From contig OZ059899.1 in assembly GCA_964057225.1 (NCBI GenBank), positions 12,214,001 through 12,278,000 of the forward strand: a DNA stretch of 64,000 nt, read 5' to 3'. Every line of letters begins with the position of its first letter. Positions within the stretch are counted from its first letter, which is position 1. Source of the stretch: Auanema rhodensis (taxonomy: Eukaryota > Nematoda > Chromadorea > Rhabditida > Rhabditidae). A program made the position numbers and the translations under genes. This document shows positions 1 through 16,237 of this stretch, piece by piece. The notes below the pieces were generated by a model. It had not been told where the DNA came from, did no database searches, and was given only the letters and a program-made list of their open reading frames with translations.

Positions 1-689
1 GCAACAAACCTTTCATTCAGTTTGTTAGTATTCGTTGAACTTTTATAATTAATTCAAAAAAATCTTCAATTAAACATATGCATTTTCTCAGAAATTTAAA
101 TTTCTCCTGCTTCATCTGTGTGGACATGACTCATCTTACAAGTATAAGGAGAACATCCTCCAGGAGACGAAGGAAATTTGAAACAAATCTAAAGGTATGC
201 ATCTCGTTATCTTCTTCACTTCCTTAAATGTTCTAAATCAGACGTTTCTCCCCATTCCTCCCCTATCAATTCAAATGAAATCACCGTCAAAGTACAGTTT
301 TCCATCAATCTTATTGTCCATCCTGAAACGATTTGAACCAAATAGAAGACGTTCGTTCGTTCTCAAAAGGAAGGAATTTTAAATTAGACTCATAAACCTG
401 AGTTAGGTCTTCTTTCGAGATTATTCATTAACACATCAAAAAGATTCCGCTGCTGGTTTTCTGAACCGAGTTACACCACTTGCATGATTCTTCTCCGATA
501 AATACTTTTTTTCACAAAGAATATACTCATCAACAAGCTTCGAATAAGGTTCAAAAACACTATTTCGTCATCATTCTCAACAGAAAAGATAAATATAGTC
601 GCTTTGGTATATGAAATTGACTATAAATCATACGATTTTATTGTCCTCTGCGCCCACCTTCTTGTTTTATTCGTCCATTTTGTCCACAA
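1..689. other. 5' window edge, no supported gene
   Basis: AT-rich sequence upstream of the first gene. A 61-codon open frame at 197-382 has no recognisable domain and no clear splice context. The stretch may hold the promoter of the gene starting at 690, or the end of a gene cut by the window edge. I see no RNA gene or repeat in it. Confidence 0.4.
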
Positions 690-1623
690 ATGGTAATCAA
701 ATTTCAGTATTTCTTAGCATCAATATGTGATCTAGAACTCTTTATGTCAAATTCTCAATTGGGAATTCGATATCCTAAAGCACCAGGTAAGCAGCGACCA
801 TTTCCCATATGATCTCACCTCCATATATGAATCCAGAAGTATTTGAATTACTGGAAAAACTTGAAAAGTCCAAGTTATCAGCACATGACCTAATACATGT
901 TCACCCAAATGCCATATTATCCGTCCTAAAGGTGATCTTCGACAGCTAGCTATAGCATCATGTTTATTTATTCAAAATTTAGGAAATAGTGAGTATCATT
1001 TCTCCCGTATTTAACCATGAAGAATTTGTTTGCATCTCCGAAAACATGTCAGAAGAATTATTATGCGTCTATCTTAAAGGGTATAACAAAAAACTCTGTA
1101 TATCCCCCTTATTCTAACTTTATTGTTATAGATTAATGGATTGCTTATCGTACGAACATAACATCACCCTTCAGCTTGTTTGTCAATCCCTTTCAAAATT
1201 AATCAAAATGTCTAAACCTAAGATGACCTCACTTACAGGTAACATGCAGGCAATTAATACTTGAAGCATGCTTCGTTTATTTAGATGTACTGATAACCTT
1301 TACACCCTTGTTCTTTCCCCAGTGTCGGACAACCAAGTCATTCCTTTGTGCAACTAGAGCTTTGCTATTGATGATTGAAAAACCAGAAATTATTTTTGAA
1401 GATCACCTTATTGAGAAGGGAGATTTCGAAAACTTCCTAGGTTTTGTTATTTTTAAGAAATGAAATCAAATACTTCGCATCAGATCTAATTGAATCTATG
1501 GAAAACGACGAAGAATATGACAGTGGAAATGAAACTTCATCGACACCTGATGAAATGGAAGAGATTACACACACTAACCTCCAAGATTCTTCCCCATTTT
1601 ATGTGATTACGTTTGATATATAA
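690..1623 (+). CDS. unrecognised helical protein, five exons, apparent frameshift in the last
   Basis: I do not recognise the product. Exons 690-786, 837-931, 983-1080, 1132-1238 and 1285-1623 join in frame through GT-AG introns of 46-51 nt and encode a Leu/Glu-rich, probably all-helical protein that could be an ARM/HEAT-like fragment. The start is the ATG at 690, the first in this frame. In the last exon the frame coming from exon 4 ends at TGA 1461-1463, but convincing coding sequence (the stretch reading EIKYFASDLIESMEND) continues in the next frame from 1441 to TAA 1621-1623. A one-base indel near 1440 would join them, so this is a sequencing error, a mutated allele or a pseudogene. The tail is acidic and Ser/Thr-rich. 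AATAAA follows at 1629. Coding is fairly sure; function is unknown. Confidence 0.55.
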
Positions 1624-1712
1624 TTGAAATAAACAATTTTAATAAACAGTCCTTCATTCACTTACGTTAACAAAAAACAAAATGAACGAGAACATATTAA
1701 CATATAACCACC

Positions 1713-2202
1713 TCAATACTTCTTAACGGCTTTCTGGTCATCAACAACAACATTGGGGAGAGCAATCTCCTGAAAAAGATAAAATAATTATAACAAAACG
1801 TTTGAAAAATACTTACCATCTTGTCAATCATAGCCTTGGTGGTTGGGTCAACCTTAAGGATTCCGATTTGAGAAGGATCAACAATAGAGATTTCTGGCAT
1901 GTAGTTATCTCTTCTCTCACGCTCCTCTTCTTGAAGCTTGATGGAGATACCGCGGACTGGTCCTTGCTCAATTCTCTTCATAAGATGAGTGATGTATCTG
2001 AAAAAAAAGCGGAATAAGTAAGAAACAAAAAAAAATTGTACCCAGCAATGCGGTTTCTAAGCTTCTTGGATCCAATGACGGCGACTTCATCGCAGATTCT
2101 CTTGTTGGTGTGGTAATCTCCAGTCATACGAGTGTAGTATTTCTCGATGATGACCTTAGAGGCCTTCTTGACCGTCTTGGTACGAACACGGCTACCAGGC
2201 AT
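1713..2202 (-). CDS. rps-17: 40S ribosomal protein S17 (eS17)
   Basis: Component of the small ribosomal subunit head, acting in cytoplasmic translation. Three exons, 2202-2042, 1997-1817 and 1769-1713, join in frame to give 132 residues, the usual length for eS17. The N-terminus [11 protein letters not shown]-like block appears as [20 protein letters not shown], followed by [23 protein letters not shown] and the very conserved [19 protein letters not shown]. The C-terminus is short and basic (KAVKKY). The starting Met is followed by Pro-Gly-Ser, so a two-residue insertion precedes the conserved RVRTK. Its stop lies only 90 bp from the stop of the plus-strand gene ending at 1623, so the two 3' ends are convergent and nearly overlap. 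The short T-rich introns are typical of a nematode ribosomal-protein gene. Confidence 0.97.
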
Positions 2203-3670
2203 GTTTTTCCCAAACTAAAAAAATTAAATTAAATTAAAATAGGAAAATTTGAGAAGTGAAAGGAGTAAGGAAAATATCCGAAAATCAAATATCAACTAAA
2301 AAATTTGAATAAATAAGCCATATAACCTCTAAAAAGGCTTAAAACCTAGATGAGCAACAGGAAATCTCCTTAGAATAAAACACAATTACAGAATTAGGAA
2401 AACCTCTTCATAAACAAAAAAATAACAAGGGAAAATTTAGGCTGCGCCATAGAGAATGAGAGTTTTAGACGTGATTACGGTAGCTTGCGAAAGAGCGGTT
2501 GCAATCGGGTCGGGACCAATTTTACAAATCTAATGTCCGTTTACTGGGTGTTGGTACCTATTTCATATCAATTAAAACGTGAAACAAGATTGTTCCACTT
2601 TTATTTTCATAAAAATTGTAGATGGTCAACAATATATGAAGTTAAGGAAAATATACACAAATTCCAGGCTAATATTAAGTATTCTAATAATGTAGTGTAC
2701 TAAAATATTTTGCTTTACTCAATCGTTGCATAATCTGGTTTTTTTGTTACTTTTAATAATTTGAAAAGATCACAATAGTTGTTCAATTCTGTAGTGTTAG
2801 GCTTATTGCTTCAGTGTAGGTTATTGTTCATATTTCGATAATCATAAAAATCAAATAACTTGACATAACATGACCTACGATAACTATGAACAAAGGGAAC
2901 TAGAATATAGGATTTAGAAGATTTGAGGTTGACCTCAAAATTACGTGTTAAAGAAATATGAATGACATGTGTTGAAGTGTCACTGTAACCTCCCGGCAGA
3001 GAGGGTGTCACACAGAGCCTTAGGTTAGCCGATTCCCTAATATGCTTAAAGGAATTTTCATATCAGTGTATGAGTTAGGTTAAGATATAGTAGAATAACA
3101 ATATAAGAATAATCAATTTTATTTTCAATAGTTGTACAAACTACGTAAAAACAATTAAAAGATAAACAAACATCGTTGATGACTAAACATGATCTTTATC
3201 ATATCAAAACTATGAAAAATGCACTTTTCTTTTAAAAGTGATAAACAATGAGTTTCTATGAAAAAACAAGAAATTCTTATCGAAATAAGTTTACGACCAG
3301 CAGTGTTCATAACTTCGCGCACTACTATTGAATTCAGTTCTATCGCTCTCTCCGCTAAGGGTAATCCCGCTGGTAATTTATTTTCAAAAACACGTTAGCC
3401 TTTATTTAACTGAACAGGTCAGAGCATATTTCAAATGTTCACAAATTTCAAAATAATGAGATTTATTCTAATTTTTAGGCGTCCCGATTCTGAATAAATA
3501 TTTTGGCGGGAAAGGCTGGAGTTCATATAAGGTCAGCAGGAGGTTGGTGACCTGACGCTAGGACCGTAAGTTACGTTCCGCCCCTCGATCCGGACAATCT
3601 TGGCCCAACCTACTTTAACGGATCACATATCCTTCTTGTGCTCATCATTGCTTAGCTCATACACATCAGG
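2203..3670. other. divergent intergenic region between rps-17 and the nuclear receptor
   Basis: 1.47 kb between two divergent start codons. The stretch next to rps-17 is AT-rich. A more GC-rich block at about 3480-3620 lies just upstream of the receptor start and is a plausible promoter or 5' UTR. Open frames at 2485-2703 and 2811-3011 look like chance. An acceptor-like ACACATCAG immediately precedes the receptor ATG at 3671. Confidence 0.4.
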
Positions 3671-6134
3671 ATGACAACTTTACCTCACAACGATCATATT
3701 ATGAAAGAAGTTGACAGACAATATCAGATGATGACGGAGCCAAGCAATATTCCAGGATCTAGTGCATTTTCTGTAGTTACTCCTAAAGTCTATAATCAGG
3801 TAATTATTTTCCTCCATCTGCTATTATTCATATTTTTCTTTTCTTTTTTTTTCTTTTTTTTTCGTTTCTTTATTTTGTGTTTTCTTAGCCATCTACTCCA
3901 TCTTCTACGGCTCACAAAACCCCAAATGTTTCTGCTGCTCAACCAGCTTCAAACAACCAGACTCCTTCTACACCTCGTGCACCATTTACTTTACCTGGTC
4001 TTGGAATCGAGAGACACTCTCCTCACCCATCACTAAATTATCCTAAGGATCTTCTATCTTACATGTTTCTTCCTTACAACAAAGGAATTGTTTTACCACC
4101 AGAATATCCTTTTGGTATCCCGCTTACTAACTTATCGGATATGAGGTAAGTATATAGTTCATTTTCTATTTAAGCTTTCCATTTTTTCCTTTTAAGACCA
4201 CAAGTCTCTACTCCAACTCAATATTCTAATCAGTCAAATGCACAACCTGTCATCCAAAATATTGCTCAGCCTGGCATACAGCCAAGCATGCAACAGCATG
4301 TTCAAGCTCATACACAAGCACTTGTACAGCCTCAAATACAATCTCATGTTCAAAATCATGTCCATCCTCAACCTCAACATCAACATCAGGTGCAACCGCC
4401 TATGCTTAACCAAGCTTCTATTCCAAGAGATGCTCCATCTATGCAACACATAAGACTAGCTATCGAAGACAGGTAATCATTCTTTTTTGTTGATTTTATA
4501 TCGAACTGGTTCTAGGGATTCTGGAAATGAATCTAGCAGTATGTCTCCACCATCTTCGTTCACAAGCTCGAGATCTCCATCTCATTCATCGAGGTAAACC
4601 TTTCAAATCTTATTTGATCAAGTATACTTTGTTTAGGTCTAACTCTTTCTCTATGTCATCTTTACTTCGTTCTTCTGAAAATCATCCACCTCCTCAAGTT
4701 CAAACTCCTGTTCCTTCACATCAGCAGCCACAATCTCATTTACATCCAACTATGGGCACCCCGAGAACTCCCAATACCCCATCAACTCCATCAACTTCAA
4801 ATCATGTACCAAGAGGCTTGGCTCATCCTCCACCAGCTCCATTCATGCTTATGCCTCATGCTCAAATGATGAATATGAGCCTTCCGTACAACCAGCAGTA
4901 TATGCAAATGCAATTGGAGCAACTAAGAGCCAAGGTTTGATAATGACCCTTTGAATAGCTTCTTACGTATGTATTTTAGATGGTTAACGATGAAATGTCA
5001 CTAGCCGGTAGAGAAGTGTGCGATGTTTGTGGAGATAATGCAAGTGGATTCCACTATGGTGTTATGAGTTGTGAAGGGTGCAAGGTAAATTTTTGTTTTG
5101 GTTTGGCCTATTTGTTGCTTATTCTATTGTTCTTCGCAACCTCTAAGACTCATGTGCTTTTTGGTTGTCCTGACCTCAAAAGTTTGCTGTTGGGAATATG
5201 CCCCAGCTCTTAGGTCGTCATTGGGTCGTATCGATAATCCAGATGGCTACTTCTTTCTTTTACAGGGCTTCTTCCGACGATCTGTTCAAAAGAGTATGAA
5301 CTACCAATGCCACAGGGATGGATCCTGCAAGGTCGACCGCATTTCTAGAAATCGTTGCCAGGCCTGTCGATTCCAAAAATGCTTGAGCAAAGGCATGACG
5401 AAGGTATTTGTGATTCAATCAAACCTGAGTAATTCTTATCTTTGAAGGAATCTGTGAGAAATGATCGTATCAGGAAAAGAAAGACCAGTGATGATGAAAG
5501 AGACAAAGAGCTGGATTCAACCAGAGAGCTTCTACAGATAGCAAATGATGTTGTTAGAGCATATCGTGCAGCTTTCCCTGAGAATTGCAGGATTGCAAAC
5601 GAAAGTGTAATCGATGAGCATGTATCGACGAGTTTTATTTTCTTGATTTAGGACGCTCAATCTCGCTGCTTAGAATTTATGAGTAATATTCCATTGTTTC
5701 AAACAGTAAGGGATCAATTCCCACAACTTGTCCAAAATGCTTATTTGGGCATAACTGTAAGTTTTGAATTTCATCAAAGTCTTTTTATGTCTTTCCTATT
5801 TCAGCATCTTCGTGTAGCTCATAAAGAAAATATTTGTGAAAATATTAGTGTAAATATGAAGTTAATCAGTCGTTTACAACAAGGCTTGAAAAATGTGACA
5901 GAGGAAGAATTAGCTATCATATGTGCTATTCATTGTGCTAACCCTGTTCAGAGTCCTCAGGAATCTACAGGTGTTAACCAAACAACTCCTAGTCATGATG
6001 GAGCCAGTAACCCACTCTGGGAAAAACTGGTCGAATGTCTCAGAGCACACAGATCTTCTAATAACTCATCAGATAAGAACCAACTTTTTAGTTTACTTCA
6101 ACTTTTATATCAATTAGCTACTCTATCGGCCTAA
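3671..6134 (+). CDS. nuclear hormone receptor, NR1-type DNA-binding domain, degenerate ligand-binding end
   Basis: A DNA-binding transcription factor, presumably nuclear. Ten exons (3671-3799, 3889-4145, 4197-4472, 4516-4593, 4637-4934, 4980-5084, 5266-5403, 5448-5621, 5652-5756, 5805-6134) join in frame to 629 residues. Residues 1-360 are Pro/Gln/Ser/His-rich low complexity. Then comes a complete two-zinc-finger domain: [15 protein letters not shown]-box CEGCKGFFRRS, second finger [20 protein letters not shown], and the extension [11 protein letters not shown]. The P-box and extension resemble RAR, E78 and REV-ERB (NR1). The remaining ~190 residues contain [12 protein letters not shown] and [10 protein letters not shown] stretches but no AF-2 helix that I can recognise, and they are short for a ligand-binding domain. 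By memory C. elegans SEX-1 and NHR-85 are NR1 members of similar architecture, but I cannot assign orthology. Confidence 0.93.
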
Positions 6135-7808
6135 TATTTTTATGCAAAATAGTTTATTTCTATTCTATATATCTATATATATATCTATATATCTATCTAT
6201 ATTATAACATATCTCATTTATATCCGGGTTTGTTTTGAATTATCGGTAGTTTTCTTCCAATATTCTTCGGGTTTCTTTATTATTATTCAAATCTTTGATA
6301 ATAATTGCCAATGTTCTCTGTACTCTTTACGGTGTTTGTTTACTGCCATTCAGATGTTAATAAAGAATTTGTATTTCAAAGTTTTTTTAGAACTTTCGAG
6401 CAACATAAAACAACTTGAAAAAATAAAACACTGTTTCTTTAAAATAAAAACATGAAAAAAGGGGACACGTTCTCTCACAAAAGCAGTGATATTCCCTACA
6501 AAGTTATGGAATAAAAGACTAGAATATCACTACCCGGATAAAAACCCTCTCTCACTGAAAAACGGAACTCCCATTTATGGGCATGACATGTACGCACAAA
6601 ACGCTTTTATGGGATCCTTAATGAGACCACTCACACTCGTATGTAAAGCAAACTTTTTTAATTTAAAAAAAGAAAAAGCCTGAGAAAAAAATTTAAACCT
6701 AATATATCTACTTTACTTTACTTTACATATTATTCTGAACTCTTTCTCACATTCCTAATAAGTCTATATAATGTGTGATGATATCAATTAACTCGTATTT
6801 AAGCGCACAGGAAAAATAAATTTAGTAAACAGGTGCTTGAATAGATCTAACGACCTCGATTTTCATTTCTTCTCGCATACAAAAATTCATTATATGGGTT
6901 TCTCAGCTACTGAAAAGACAGATTTTATTGTTGATAATTTTGTTTAAAAGTGTTTAGATTTACTTATTGCTGATAATTTTGTTTTAAAATATTCAGATTT
7001 ACTCATTTTTGTAAAAATCTTTAAAAATTTATTTCAAAAAATTAGTGGTGGGTGGGGCAACGGAACAATATGACCGCCTAATATTATTGAAATTTGAGAA
7101 GATTTTAAGCTTTTAAGGCATTTAAACCTTGATTGAAATACAGCTTCAGACAGTTGCGCACGTGTTGCTTGTCACAAGCCATTTCATTTGAAAAAAAAAT
7201 TTTTTTATAATTTAAATTTAAAACAATTTTTTAAATATAATTTTGAATTTGGTTTATGCTAATTTTCAAATTCAAAATATATATTCGAATTTAAATGTGG
7301 GTTGCCAGAAACTTTTGCGCACACCTAATATTTCATTCATACTGTATTAGATCGCTCTTGCCGGTTTTTAAACAGGAAAACCAAGAGAATGTGTATATGA
7401 GCTACACCTATTACAGACACAAAAAAGAATCAACCGCGTCTTTTTTTCGTATGGGAATCAAAAAGGCGGAAAAATGTTTTTTCGATTTCTTCAGATTGGG
7501 TCCAGAGGGCAAAAAAGCGAACTCCGGAAAACTACGACTTAAATCATCGTAGTACTTCATATGTTTGATTGAAATGTAAAGAGATAAGTTGAAGAAACAC
7601 TACGCTTGAATTAATTTATTACGGGGACCGCAACCTATTCAAGCACATATGTAAAAAAATATCAAAATCGGAAAAAAAACCCGTTACATTTTAAATACGA
7701 ATGACTGAATTACACAGAGATGCATCGGGCAGATACTGAGAATCACACTTTCACACGGGTCATAACGAGCAAATTTAGTAAAAGAAACAAAACGAACAAA
7801 AAGAAAAA
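6135..7808. other. convergent intergenic region with a possible small exon
   Basis: Between the stops of the nuclear receptor and importin beta. A TATC/TATA-rich microsatellite-like patch at about 6158-6205 probably lies in the receptor's 3' UTR; AATAAA occurs at 6360. An open frame at 6486-6683 (YHYPDKNPLSLKNGTPIYGH) has more protein-like composition than its surroundings but no recognised homology. Another at 7295-7552 is Lys/Phe-rich and looks like chance. The remainder is AT-rich. Confidence 0.35.
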
Positions 7809-10800
7809 TTAGTTAGAACCTTGACCAGCTTTTCGCATTTCTTTCAAGGCCCAGTTAGCCAGTGACTTATTCTTCGAAGATTTACTCTTTTTCGCTCTTT
7901 GTAATAATCCATGAACCTGTAAAACAGATCTTAACTTTTCGAAGAAAAATGTTCTTAATACCTTCTCGTTGGCGATATAAGGAAGAATGGCGGCACCATA
8001 TAAACTGACAAGATCTCCTATCAATCCAGTTACTGTTCCTACGAGAGGATCTGATGGTTCCGGCTTTTGATCACAAACCCTAGAAAGAAAACATAAAGAA
8101 AAACTATGAAAAAAAGCTTACTTCATAATCAAGCCTGCCATATCATTCATGTACCGTGAGACACTCTGTTGAGCATGTGTTTTCTAAATAGAAAATTATA
8201 GGTAAGAACAGGGAGCACAACCGACCTTAGCCTCATCTCTGTCAGCACCATCTGGTACCATAGACTGGAGGATACCAACATATGATGAAGCAACACTATC
8301 ACGTAAGCTATCGACATAATCAACTTGGGCTTCATCATTCTATAATAATTGTTTCCATAATTTTTTGTATTTTTGCTTGAAGTTATGGTTTCAGGAACAT
8401 CATTGCCCTTTTATGTACTGTCTTAACTAAGTTCGCGACCTTTTGTTGCGTCATGTTAGATACCGCGTAAACAACATGACCCCTATGCACACTATAAACA
8501 GCAGGTGAGCACAAGAAATCTTATAAACTCTTCCAGATCACCAGGGGTCCTGACACTTAATTGAGGCAATCCCCTTGTCACTACTTAATGACTCATCCCA
8601 AACCATATTTAGCTATCTGATAGTTCGCCCATCTGCTTAGGAATGTAAGACTTACGGGATCGGTAACCATTGCGCCAGCGGCTTCATTTAAAATCTTCAT
8701 AACGTGCTCGATGTATCGCTCAAAGTTTGGTCCAATGGCTAATGCAACATCTCCAAAGTGTCCAAGAATTTGCACTTTAGCGTCTTGTGATAAGGTACGA
8801 TCCTAAAGAACAATTATTTCGTTATTGTAGTGCTTAACATGAACATACATTAAGAGAAATAACAAAGCGTTCCATAATTTGATCAAGGAAGGGAGCGATG
8901 ACCTCAATATTGTGAGATAAAGCGCGGCAAATGTCTACTACTAATCCGGATCCAGCAATGCATACCTATACAAAAACACTACTTCTGTTCAAAGAACCAC
9001 GAAACATACTTGAGGCTCTTCATAATTGCTAAGAGCCTTAATGATATGTGGTCCAAGTGCAGGGACATACTTGCCGAAATTGGAATTAAGAGCTATAACT
9101 GATTTCTGAGAACTTATTCATAATAAATATACGAACCTTCAGCCAAAGCAGCAACAGCTAAGAGAGCTTCTTCCATCACACTGCTTCCTTTTCCAGTAGC
9201 ACGGCACATAATTTGTAAAAGTCCAGTCATGATATGATCACCGATATGTGGAGCATCTTCGGGTCTCATTTTCCGAAGAACTGATTGCAGGGTGGCACAT
9301 AAAAGAGATTGAAGATCAACAACAGCAGACTAAACATTTTTGAATATGAATGGAAACATTGAAAAAACCACCTTATCACTAATGTTTGTAGCAGCTGCTT
9401 CCATGTTAAGAAGCTGCTCCAACTTCTTTAACATGATAATAGTAGTGTTCTGAACAGCGGGGTAACAATCCTTGGGAGAGTTCTTGATGAGTTCCATTAA
9501 AGTCTCAAAAGCGGCAAGACGAAGATTAGATTGATTGCTGTCTGATCTGCAACACAAAAGCTCAGGAAAAAATCCTAAAGGTTAAATCACCTATCGGTAG
9601 TTTTGATAAGTTCATCGACCATAGCTTGGAATACAGGAGACAAAGAATAAGTTTCAGGTTGACCGGTATTATCAGTACCAAGCCCAGCAGCGTGTTCATA
9701 CACAGCTTTAACTAAAGAGACGAGAGCCTGAATAAAAAGAAGATTAGATATAGAAAAGAAGTTCAAGCTTACCCAGCAAACGTTAGCAGCTACTCGTGGT
9801 TCTTGATGTAGACCAGCACTGAACACGGGTAAAAGAGCTTGAATCAAGCACTCATTTGCAACAATTTCTGGGCAAACATCAAGAATTCTTCCGATAGTCC
9901 AAGCTGTTGAATCACGAACAGTTACCATACGGTCTTCCATAGCCTGGATGAGAAGAGGCAACGCTTGTTCAACCAAAGGTTGAAGTTTAGCTGGATCAGG
10001 TCCATCAAGTATAGAACCAAAAGCCATGATAGCAGCATCTTTATAACGCCAGTTAGGGTTGGTGAAATTGGGGAAGAAAGGTGTAACAGCATCCAGAATA
10101 TCATCTCCAACGCACTGAGCTAACAACATGATACAAACACCTGCAGCTTTACAAGGTGTCCAATCATCATCGTCATCTCCGTCTTCTATAAATATCAAAT
10201 GTATAATTGCAATGACATGATTTTCTACCTTGCTTAGCAAGAGTTTCTAACAAAAGGGGACAAAGATGAGGAGTAGCTCCCTTGGCATAATGACGTGAAA
10301 CACGCTCAGGAGCTCTATTGTTGTCTTGAGCCTAACAAAAAGAAACAATAACAATACTTCAAATACTTCCAACCTCTTCAGCTTCAACGGCTAATGCTAT
10401 TTCTTCTTCGCAAACGTTAGACCAGAACTCAATACCTTGAAGAGCTACATTGTCTTCGTCACTTTTCATTGAATGAACGGTAATCTATGAATGTTTCTTG
10501 CTATAAGTAAAAATATGTTGAAATCTTACTGGAAACAGTGCACTGGACATATATGTTTCCATAAGTTGATAATAGAGAGTCATGATACGGACAAGACATT
10601 GCAACGCGGCAACTTTTACTTGGATATCGTCAACTTGGGAGGTTTCACAAACTACTTGCATAATAAGATGACGCTCAGGCTTAAATAAAACTAATCATAA
10701 TTGCTCTATAATTATAATTCTTACATCATTATAAAAGTTGTTATGAGTAAATTCAAGAGCATTGAGCAAAGCATTGGTAGCAGCTAAACGAACATGATTT

Positions 10801-11592
10801 GATGATTCTTCTTTTCTCATGCCTTGAACAATGGCGGTAAGAATAGCATTAGCTTGAGATTCAAGAACCTATATGATTTAATAAAAAGTTATATTTTGAC
10901 GTGGTTGCCTTACATGTGGGTCTATATCCTGACAAATATATCCCAAAGTTTCTAAGGAGGATTCTTTCAAACTTTCACTGCTTGAACCATCTGTTACATT
11001 AGCCATAAGTCGGTTTATTACCTCGGGCCAAAGCTAAAGAAAATATTCCCGTAAACAAGCATTATACTAAAAACCTCACATTTGAAGGAATTTCAGCACA
11101 TGCAATTGCTGCGGCACATTGGGCTGCTGTAGAGGGTCTCGATGTTTCGGTTCCCAAGGTATCCATAACATTCACCTTAATTAACTGACGAACATCAGCG
11201 GGAAGTTGCAACCACCTAAATTCCGAACGTCAAGAAATTACTTCGATTTTACTCCTTTTTACCTATTCAGATATAAATGCTTTGTTTCTTCTTCTTTAGC
11301 CGATAACACATTTTTCAACTGTAGACCAGCAGCTTTTCGAATAAAATTATTTACTTGAGGGGCTCTAAGGATTACACTCAATTCTTTTACAAAGGTTGGC
11401 TTAAAAATCCAAATTCATTTGAAAATGTTATTTTTATCTTACGAAATCTTGTGTGGAAGCATCATTCAGAAACTGCAAAGCTCTTTTCTGGTCTTCTGGA
11501 TCTAGAAATTATCAGAGTAGAACTTGAACTTTCATGAAATTCTTACTCTGTGATAAAGTTTTGTCCAAGACATCTACAAGTAGATTGGCCAT
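7809..11592 (-). CDS. imb-1: importin subunit beta-1 (karyopherin beta-1)
   Basis: Nuclear import receptor: binds importin alpha or cargo in the cytoplasm, passes the nuclear pore, and releases cargo on Ran-GTP. Translation of minus-strand exons from ATG 11592 to TAA 7809 gives a continuous HEAT-repeat protein. Recognisable stretches include [11 protein letters not shown] near the N-terminus, [14 protein letters not shown], the acidic loop [19 protein letters not shown] (the Ran/alpha-contacting DDDDWNPCKAAG loop of the family), the [12 protein letters not shown] block, [11 protein letters not shown], and the C-terminal [11 protein letters not shown] and [14 protein letters not shown]. About a dozen exons are split mostly by 40-60 nt introns. 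One larger, less AT-rich intron of about 300 bp lies at roughly 8340-8645. The 5' end faces NSF, 907 bp away. Identity is essentially certain; exact boundaries of every exon are not listed. Confidence 0.96.
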
Positions 11593-12498
11593 CTGAATAT
11601 TTAAATTACTGCTTCAGTTTCTCTCGAAAAAAATAACGTAAACTAATCAAACAGGAGACGAAAAGATTTCGCAAAATAATATGTCTAATCTGAAATTTAA
11701 ATTGTTGCCTCTGCAAATTTCTGCGGAATCGCGCCAAGACCAATTTTATTTTTTGTCCACATATGCAGTATTTCTAGCTGTGTTCTCTTAAATTATTTCT
11801 TTCTACTTTTATCGTTTTAATTCTTTTTAAAAATTGAAATTAAAAAAGTGTATATATTGATCAAAGTGATAAGACCTATTTTGCTCTTTCGTTTCCTTAC
11901 AAATTAAGTTTTTATACGACTTTGTTGGATTTACATAATTAATCTTTCGTAAACTCTTAAGAATGATTAGTATGCATGAAATTAATTCAGAATAAAGAAG
12001 ACTAAAATTATAATGTTGTGGATAATTCTTCTACTACTTATTTATCCTAATGTTCTGATTATTATTGGATCACAATTTAAAATATATTTTAACTATTTTC
12101 TTCATTGCATGATGGTATCACGCATACTTCAGGATTTCTTTTAATTTTTTATAGTCATATACATGTTATACATTATAGACTTCTGTTTTGTTTATTTTCT
12201 TTTTCTCTTTTTTCTTTTGAAAGCTTTGGAGTTAGAGCTCCTCATTCCATGCGCGTGCTGTTGGCTATCGATCTTGATGTTTGGGCCATTCCGTTTTAAC
12301 CTCCCTCGCTGGCAGCATATATAGAAATGCTCCGCTTCATTTTTCGTTGAATTTTTCTTTTCCTCTTTGTTTACATAAAACCTTTTTGCAAATACTACAC
12401 AACCATAATTTTATTTAAAAATCTGCGATTCCTAATTGTTGCAAAGTTTTCAGGATATTTCCTCCAAGCTTGGTAAAATTAAAAAAAACTAAAAAACG
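11593..12498. promoter_or_regulatory. bidirectional promoter region of imb-1 and NSF
   Basis: 907 bp between the two divergent start codons, with no coding signal. An acceptor-like TTTTCAG at about 12448-12454 lies 45 bases before the NSF start and could be a spliced-leader or 5' UTR acceptor. A short GC-richer stretch occurs around 12230-12310. No element was identified with confidence. Confidence 0.4.
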
Positions 12499-16237
<3,739 letters not shown>

